A DNA stretch of 64,000 nucleotides. Origin: JAICND01 sp040905905 (GTDB taxonomy: Bacteria > Actinomycetota > Acidimicrobiia > Spongiisociales > ZC4RG35). The position numbers and the translations under genes were made by a program. This document shows, in pieces, positions 59,617 to 64,000 of this stretch (its first letter is position 1; the number at the start of each line of letters is the position of its first letter). The notes beneath the pieces were generated by a model that worked only from the letters and a program-made list of their open reading frames with translations, made no database searches and was not told the origin of the DNA. The DNA is taken from the NCBI GenBank assembly GCA_040905905.1, contig JBBDQN010000057.1, forward strand, positions 7,250-71,249. Direction: 5' to 3'.

Positions 59617-60222
59617 ATGAACTCCGACCTGGCCGGTCCGCTGGCATTGGTTCTGTCCTATTTGATAGGCAGTGTCGACTTCGCAGTGGTGGTGGCTCGG
59701 ATGCATGGAGTCAACATCCACGAGGTGGGAAGTGGTAACCCTGGTGCTACCAACGTCATGCGAACTTTGGGGAGACTCCCGGCTGCGATGGTGTTCATCG
59801 GCGATGCTCTGAAGGGTGTGATCGCTGCCGCCATCGGTACCTACCTGACACTGGCCGATTCGGCCTTTTCCCCCTGGGCATTCGCGGCCGGCTTGGCAGC
59901 CGTCGTGGGCCACTGTTATCCGCTTTACCACAGGTTCCGCGGCGGCAAAGGGGTAGCGACGGCCGCAGGGGTGGTCTTCTTCACGATGCCGATTGTGGGC
60001 CTGATCCAGACGGTGGTCTGGGCACTGGTGGCCCGGGTCACCCACGTGGCTTCCATTGCATCCCTGACAGTTGTCGTGTTATCGATCCCGCTGGCAATCT
60101 GGCAGGGGGTGGAGGGAGCCTCGCTGGCGTTGCTGGGTGCCATCCTTCTCCTGGTCGCGTACCGCCACCGGGGCAACATCTCGCGGATCCTCCATCGTTC
60201 CGAACAAAAGGTCAGCCCGTGA
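59617..60222 (+). CDS. plsY: Glycerol-3-phosphate acyltransferase PlsY
   Basis: All three PlsY motifs are visible: YLIGSVDFAVVVAR with HEVGSGNPGATNVMRTLG, GHCYPLYHRFRGGKGVATAAG, and the final YRHRGNISRIL. Five membrane helices. It transfers an acyl group from acyl-phosphate to glycerol-3-phosphate, the first step of phospholipid synthesis. The ATG at 59617 begins right before the first helix; longer frames upstream lack support. The stop overlaps the galU start. Confidence 0.92.
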   Translation: MNSDLAGPLALVLSYLIGSVDFAVVVARMHGVNIHEVGSGNPGATNVMRTLGRLPAAMVFIGDALKGVIAAAIGTYLTLADSAFSPWAFAAGLAAVVGHCYPLYHRFRGGKGVATAAGVVFFTMPIVGLIQTVVWALVARVTHVASIASLTVVVLSIPLAIWQGVEGASLALLGAILLLVAYRHRGNISRILHRSEQKVSP

Positions 60223-61004
60223 GCGTTGAAGTTGCCGTGATACCCGCGGCCGGACGTGGCACCCGGATGAGGCCTGCAACCCGCGTGGTCCCCAAAGCTC
60301 TCTTGACCGTGGTCGATCGTCCCGCCATCCAATATGCCGTCGAAGAAGCCGCCCGGGCAGGCGCCACCGAGGCCGTAATCGTGGTCGATCTCGATGCCGG
60401 TCACTTGGTTCAACAACACTTCCTTAGTGGAGGCCGGCTCCCGGGTCTTGAGGACGTCAAGATCCGGCCGGTCGTCCAGGAGGAAGCCCTGGGGCTGGGT
60501 CATGCTGTTCGGGAAGCGGCCGAAATGGTCGGGGACCGCAGCTTCTTTTGCCTGTTAGCCGACAACATCGTCCGCCCCGGACGCGACGTTTTGGCGTCGC
60601 TGGAGGCTGCAGCCGAGGGAACCTCAGCTGTATGCCTGCGCCGGTTGGATGACGCCTTCTTGTCTCGCTACGGCGTGATCGTGCCTGGCTCGAAAGAACG
60701 TGAAGACGGCACTCTCGACATTGCCGGGGCCGTTGAAAAACCGGGTCCTGAAAAGGCGCCTTCACGGCTCGGTTTGATCGGGCGGTACCTTTTCAACCCG
60801 GAGGTGTTCGAGATCTTGGCCAAGCTCAAGCCGGGAGTCGGCGGGGAGATCCAACTCACCGATGCCATCGATCAACTTGGCCAGCGCGGGCGCTGTCGGG
60901 GTTATGTGGCCAGGATGGATCTGCTCGATGTCGGCACCCCCGAGGGACTCATAGAAGCGACCGCCGTCCTCGGCGCAGCACGAGCACTTCTCGAGCCTTC
61001 GTGA
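60219..61004 (+). CDS. galU: UTP--glucose-1-phosphate uridylyltransferase-like nucleotidyltransferase
   Basis: The nucleotide-binding signature VIPAAGRGTRMRPATRVVPKALL, then RPAIQYAVEEAARAGATEAVIV, VQEEALGLGHAVREA, FFCLLADNIV, GAVEKPGPEKAPSRLGLIGRYLFNPEVFEIL and GGEIQLTDAIDQL define the GalU group. It makes UDP-glucose for envelope glycans. At 261 residues it is a little shorter than most GalU proteins. GTG start overlapping the plsY stop. Confidence 0.87.
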   Translation: MSVEVAVIPAAGRGTRMRPATRVVPKALLTVVDRPAIQYAVEEAARAGATEAVIVVDLDAGHLVQQHFLSGGRLPGLEDVKIRPVVQEEALGLGHAVREAAEMVGDRSFFCLLADNIVRPGRDVLASLEAAAEGTSAVCLRRLDDAFLSRYGVIVPGSKEREDGTLDIAGAVEKPGPEKAPSRLGLIGRYLFNPEVFEILAKLKPGVGGEIQLTDAIDQLGQRGRCRGYVARMDLLDVGTPEGLIEATAVLGAARALLEPS

Positions 61005-62227
61005 AACCGCTGCGTCAGGCTCAGTTGGAGGTTCTGGCGAGTCTTCCTTTGCTTCCCGCGATGCCGATCCCTTTGCTCGAGGCGGTCGGGCTGGCACTGG
61101 CGCAGGCGGTGACGGCGCCGCATCCGGTGCCTCCCTTCACCAACTCGGCCATGGATGGTTACGCGGTCCAGTCAGCCGACCTCGTTTCGGTGCCGGTGGT
61201 GTTGTCCGTCACCGAAGATGTCCCCGCCGGGCGTGTCGCCACCAAGTCGGTGACGCCGGGCACCGCCATCAAGATCATGACCGGGGCACCGCTGCCGGAC
61301 GGAGCCGACGCGGTGGTGAGGGTCGAGGACACCGACCAGCAGAATGGCCTCGTCAACATCAAGGTTGCGGTGCCTCCGGGAACTTCGGTCCGGCGGGCGG
61401 GTGGAGATATGGAAGAGGGCGCCGAGGTACTCAGAGGCGGTGTCCGTCTTGGCCCCTCCGAGATCGGGGTGCTCGCCAATCTCGGTATCAGTCATCCCAC
61501 GTTGAGGAGGAGGCCCCGAGTGGCGATGGCCTCCACCGGCGACGAGCTGGTGCAGGCGGAGGGGCCGCCGCTCGGACCTGGTCAGATTCGCGACTCCAAT
61601 CGACCCATGCTGATCGCAGCTCTTACCGAGCTTGGGGTTGAGGTGGTCGATCTGGGTCACATCCCCGACGATGCTGTCGTGCTCCGTTCTGCCCTGGCGC
61701 AAGGGGCCGAGCGGGCCGACGTCGTCGTGACCTCTGGTGGAGTCTCGATGGGGGAGTACGACCTCGTGAAAGCCGTGTTGTCAGAACTGGGCGAGGTGGG
61801 TTTCTGGCAGGTGGCAATGCAACCGGCCAAGCCGTTTGCCTTTGGAAAAGTGGCGGGCCGGCCCTTCTTTGGGCTGCCGGGGAATCCGGTGTCGTCGTTT
61901 GTCGCCTTCGAGCAGTTCTTGCGTCCGGCTCTCTTGAAGATGATGGGCGCAACCCGTCTCTTCCGTCCCCGGATCCAGGGAAAAACCCGGGTCGTCCTCG
62001 AGACGGATCCCGCCAAAACCGTGTTCGTACGAGTGCGAACCTGGATGGAGGAGGGGGAGCGTTGGTCCGAGCCCTCGGGCGAACAGGGTTCCAACGTACT
62101 GTCGGCATTGGCTGCGAGCGATGCCCTGGCGGTTGTCCCGGAAGGGACGGGAACGGTGGCCGCCAATGAAAAAGTGATCCTGGAGATGTTCCGCTTGCCG
62201 GAAGAGAGAACCGTCGATGAGCTCTGA
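61001..62227 (+). CDS. moeA: Molybdopterin molybdenumtransferase
   Basis: MoeA features: PPFTNSAMDGYAVQSADL, GTAIKIMTGAPLPDGADAVVRVED, RVAMASTGDELV, GQIRDSNRPMLIAALTELG, VVTSGGVSMGEYDLVK, MQPAKPFAFGKVAGRPFFGLPGNPVSSFVAFEQFLRPAL, then a C-terminal beta domain. It inserts molybdate into adenylated molybdopterin. Coupled to galU by GTGA overlap and to moaC by an 11-bp overlap. Confidence 0.94.
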   Translation: MKPLRQAQLEVLASLPLLPAMPIPLLEAVGLALAQAVTAPHPVPPFTNSAMDGYAVQSADLVSVPVVLSVTEDVPAGRVATKSVTPGTAIKIMTGAPLPDGADAVVRVEDTDQQNGLVNIKVAVPPGTSVRRAGGDMEEGAEVLRGGVRLGPSEIGVLANLGISHPTLRRRPRVAMASTGDELVQAEGPPLGPGQIRDSNRPMLIAALTELGVEVVDLGHIPDDAVVLRSALAQGAERADVVVTSGGVSMGEYDLVKAVLSELGEVGFWQVAMQPAKPFAFGKVAGRPFFGLPGNPVSSFVAFEQFLRPALLKMMGATRLFRPRIQGKTRVVLETDPAKTVFVRVRTWMEEGERWSEPSGEQGSNVLSALAASDALAVVPEGTGTVAANEKVILEMFRLPEERTVDEL

Positions 62228-62693
62228 TCTGCCCCATCTGACCGAAGCCGGTGAAGTGCACATGGTCGACGTCTCAGCGAAGGAGATCACTTTACGACAG
62301 GCCGTGGCGGAGGCCCTGGTCATCATGTCGCCCGCCACCGCCGAACGGCTGTTTGGGGACCAGCTACCGAAGGGCGACGCCCTGGCCGCGGTGAGGCTGG
62401 CTGGGATCATGGGGGCCAAACGAACCGCCGATCTCATCCCGCTCTGTCACCCGCTTCCGATCGATTCAGTTGTCTTAGAAATCGAAGAAGACCAGGCCGG
62501 AGCGCGAATTCGGGCTAGCGTTGCCACAACCGGTCGTACGGGAGTGGAGATGGAAGCAATGACGGCAGTCTCGGTCGCAGCCCTCACGCTTTACGACATG
62601 GTCAAGGGAGTCGAACGCGGGGTCGAAATTGGCCCGATCCGCCTCCTCAGCAAGAGTGGCGGCCGTTCCGGAACCTGGAAGGCAGACTCTTGA
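62217..62693 (+). CDS. moaC: Cyclic pyranopterin monophosphate synthase accessory protein MoaC
   Basis: MoaC signatures are intact: HMVDVSAKEITLRQAVAEA, GDALAAVRLAGIMGAKRTADLIPLCHPLPID, TGRTGVEMEAMTAVSVAALTLYDMVKG and RLLSKSGGRSG. It completes cyclic pyranopterin monophosphate in molybdenum-cofactor synthesis together with MoaA, which is not in the window. Normal length of 158 residues. ATG at 62217. Confidence 0.95.
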   Translation: MSSDLPHLTEAGEVHMVDVSAKEITLRQAVAEALVIMSPATAERLFGDQLPKGDALAAVRLAGIMGAKRTADLIPLCHPLPIDSVVLEIEEDQAGARIRASVATTGRTGVEMEAMTAVSVAALTLYDMVKGVERGVEIGPIRLLSKSGGRSGTWKADS

Positions 62694-62754
62694 TTGCCCT
62701 TCCGTTATCCACAGGGCTACCCTCCCGCCGTCGACTGGCACCTAAAGGTAGATT

Positions 62755-63189
62755 TTGACACCGATCATCGTCGCTGGATTGATCCTTGCCGCGGTTTGGG
62801 GCTTCTGGCTCCTGCCCGGGTTGTTCGCTCAGAGGCGGGTCACCCCGGTCAACTCGACCCAGGAGTTCGATCGCCTTACACGCCTGATGGCCGATGTTCA
62901 TGATGGTTACGACGCCAATCGGGCCAGCACCCGTGACCTGATCAGAGTGAGACGGCGGCGCACGACCGTCGTGCTGGCAATCTTTGCGGTGTTGACCGCC
63001 ATCCTGGCCGCACAGTTCGGTTCGCTCGAATGGCTGCTGGTACATCTCGGGCTAGATGCCTGTCTCGCCTGGTATCTGGCGATGCTGGCTCAACTGCGCC
63101 AGCGTCAGGCACAGCGGGTTGCCAACCGCTACTTCTCGGGTGGCAAGGAGTGGGACGACACCAGGGTCAAGGTCGTCGGCAACCGCTGA
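62755..63189 (+). CDS. Small membrane protein of unknown function
   Basis: Function not recognised. TTG start after AAAGGTAG. One helix at the N-terminus (PIIVAGLILAAVWGFWLLPGLF), a basic loop of ~45 residues with DRLTRLMADVHDGYDANRAS, then two helices (VVLAIFAVLTAILAAQF; LLVHLGLDACLAWYLAMLAQL) and a basic tail. It is followed after 2 bp by the translin-like gene, so the two are probably one transcript. Confidence 0.6.
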   Translation: MTPIIVAGLILAAVWGFWLLPGLFAQRRVTPVNSTQEFDRLTRLMADVHDGYDANRASTRDLIRVRRRRTTVVLAIFAVLTAILAAQFGSLEWLLVHLGLDACLAWYLAMLAQLRQRQAQRVANRYFSGGKEWDDTRVKVVGNR

Positions 63190-63191
63190 CG

Positions 63192-63821
63192 GTGCCCTCC
63201 GACCTCGAACCCATCGCCGCATCGGTCCGATCCCGTCTTGATGACAGATTTAGGGCGCGTGAGCTGGGGATCACGCAGACACGGACCGTTATCCGTTCTT
63301 CGGCCAACGCCATCAGGTCACTCCACCGGGGTGAGTGGGAAAAGGCCGCTCGGTTGACTGGCGAGGCCGCGGCGATCCTGGCGAAAGTGGTAGCTGAACT
63401 CGCCCCCCATCCCGACATTCTCCACGCTGGCTTTGTCGCCGACGCCGCCAAGGAGTACGCCGAAGCCGCCTTGTGCACCGTTCTCTTTCGAGGAGATCCG
63501 ATTCCCTTGCCAGAGGATCTGGGGCTCGATCCGGTGCCCTACCTGCACGGCCTCGGCGAGACGGTGGGTGAGCTTCGTCGCCGCCTGCTCGATCTACTCC
63601 GCCAGGGTGACCTGCCTACCGCCGAGAGTTGCCTGATCGCGATGGATGAGATCGTCGATCTGCTGGCCGCCCTCGACTACCCGGACGGTATGACCAATGG
63701 TTTGAGGCGGACCACCGATGTGGCCCGGGCGTTGGTGGAGAGGTCGAGAGCCGACCTGACCGCCACGGTTGTCCAAGAGCGGCTGCGGAAAGAGCTCGAG
63801 GACCGGTCTCACGAGACCTGA
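63192..63821 (+). CDS. Translin-family protein (COG2178-like)
   Basis: An all-helical 209-residue protein with the translin pattern: ARELGITQTRTVIRSSANAIRSLHRGEWEKAARLTGEAAAIL, FVADAAKEYAEAALCTVLFRGDPIPLPEDLGLDPVPYLHGLGETVGELRRR, and DEIVDLLAALDYPDGMTNGLRRTTDVARALVERSRADLT. Translin and its partner TRAX bind RNA/DNA in eukaryotes; COG2178 relatives are known mainly from archaea and some bacteria and are of unknown function. The glutamates needed for TRAX-type nuclease activity were not confirmed. The GTG at 63192 is chosen because the coding pattern changes to shadow sequence before it. Confidence 0.75.
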   Translation: MPSDLEPIAASVRSRLDDRFRARELGITQTRTVIRSSANAIRSLHRGEWEKAARLTGEAAAILAKVVAELAPHPDILHAGFVADAAKEYAEAALCTVLFRGDPIPLPEDLGLDPVPYLHGLGETVGELRRRLLDLLRQGDLPTAESCLIAMDEIVDLLAALDYPDGMTNGLRRTTDVARALVERSRADLTATVVQERLRKELEDRSHET

Positions 63822-63824
63822 GCC

Positions 63825-63881
63825 AAGAGCCTGTTCTGGCGCGTAGTTCTGCTTCCCTGGCGTCGTCCTTCCGAGCCAAAA
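63825..63881 (-). repeat. 60-bp dispersed repeat, copy C (diverged)
   Basis: On the minus strand this matches copies A and B: it starts TTTTGGCTCGGA, contains the 19-base core CAGAACTACGCGCCAGAAC unchanged, and ends CTCTT. About 57 bp, with changes mainly between start and core. It lies in the gap between the translin-like gene and tRNA-Ala; its frame would read FWLGRTTPGKQNYAPE but no gene is attached. Confidence 0.85.
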
Positions 63882-63904
63882 CGGCAACAGCCCGGCAGTG
63901 AGCA

Positions 63905-63933
63905 TTGGCCAAGCACGGAAGAGTCTCTACGAT
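63905..63933 (+). promoter_or_regulatory. Promoter of tRNA-Ala
   Basis: TTGGCC (63905-63910), a 17-bp spacer and TACGAT (63928-63933) form a reasonable sigma-70-type promoter 12 bp before the tRNA. Confidence 0.55.
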
Positions 63934-63945
63934 TTCCAATCACCC

Positions 63946-64000
63946 GGGGGTGTAGCTCAGCCCGGCAGAGCGCTTCCCTCGCACGGAAGAAGCCAGGGGT
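63946..64000 (+). tRNA. tRNA-Ala (anticodon CGC), truncated by window end
   Basis: Acceptor 5' strand GGGGGTG, D stem GCTC/GAGC, and anticodon stem CTTCC/GGAAG with loop CTCGCAC give anticodon CGC (63980-63982), which reads the Ala codon GCG. The T arm and 3' acceptor strand lie beyond position 64000. Confidence 0.88.

Noticed and set aside
63594..63905. 103-codon minus-strand frame starting in repeat copy C with FWLGRTTPGKQNYAPE
   Set aside because: Beyond the repeat it is antisense to the translin-like gene and has no domain, so the peptide similarity to the AbiEi-like C-terminus reflects the repeat itself.
1..64000. CRISPR arrays, transposases, integrases, prophage genes
   Set aside because: No regularly spaced repeats and no recombinase, transposase or phage structural motifs were found; the only repeated unit is the 60-bp element.

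Overview
The window is GC-rich, densely packed bacterial chromosome. Gene content points to an actinobacterium, probably a deep-branching one: the RDD / SpoIIM / DUF58 / MoxR / DUF4350 / DUF4129 membrane cluster, DUF222-HNH endonuclease, P1 aminopeptidase, LCP protein, many GTG/TTG starts, 1-4 nt start/stop overlaps, and an ABC sugar importer with no ATPase gene nearby. Genus cannot be fixed from the sequence. No prophage, transposase or CRISPR array was seen.

Layout. 1-3.5 kb: end of a phosphoribosyltransferase gene, an O-antigen-ligase/TPR membrane protein and a surface protein with Asp-box-like repeats. 3.5-12.1 kb (minus strand): an eight-gene amino-sugar or oligosaccharide operon (ROK repressor, ROK kinase, lipoprotein binding protein, two AglF/AglG-like permeases, GH3 NagZ-like hexosaminidase, SIS isomerase/deaminase, and a small protein made of two tandem helix-turn-helix repeats). 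A 14-bp hairpin separates the binding protein from the permeases. 12.2-16.1 kb: VanY-like protein, P1 peptidase, FAD oxidoreductase, Aat. 16.1-20.7 kb: a signalling block (Usp, receiver plus His-less DHp protein, PAS hybrid kinase, receiver-HD-GYP). 21.4 kb: tRNA-Met whose encoded CCA shares its last base with the start codon of yceH. 22-24.4 kb: HNH nuclease, a hairpin-rich intergenic repeat, small lipoprotein and helical-repeat genes. 24.4-32.7 kb: amidohydrolase and the actinobacterial MoxR/DUF58 cluster.

32.7-41.3 kb is an eight-gene amine operon on the plus strand: class III transaminase, aldehyde dehydrogenase, C45 amidase/acyltransferase, GNAT, PotD-A-B-C importer. Agmatinase (44 kb) and a second amine/amino-acid block (aldehyde dehydrogenase, GSA-like aminotransferase, PuuB-like oxidase, LysA-like decarboxylase, GNAT, TPP enzyme; 47.9-55.7 kb) lie beyond it. 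Between them sit an AbiEi-like nuclease gene bracketed by two near-identical 60-bp repeats, and a membrane di-haem cytochrome overlapping a membrane PP2C phosphatase. 55.8-63.8 kb holds envelope and housekeeping genes (LCP, DoxX, UppP, SAF protein, FmdB, PlsY, GalU, MoeA, MoaC) and a bacterial translin homologue. A third copy of the 60-bp repeat precedes a tRNA-Ala(CGC) cut by the window end.

The strongest leads are the dispersed 60-bp repeat that brackets, and supplies the C-terminus of, the AbiEi-like gene; the three-gene receiver/His-less-DHp/HD-GYP module; the paired amine-catabolism blocks; and the membrane di-haem protein coupled to a PP2C phosphatase.
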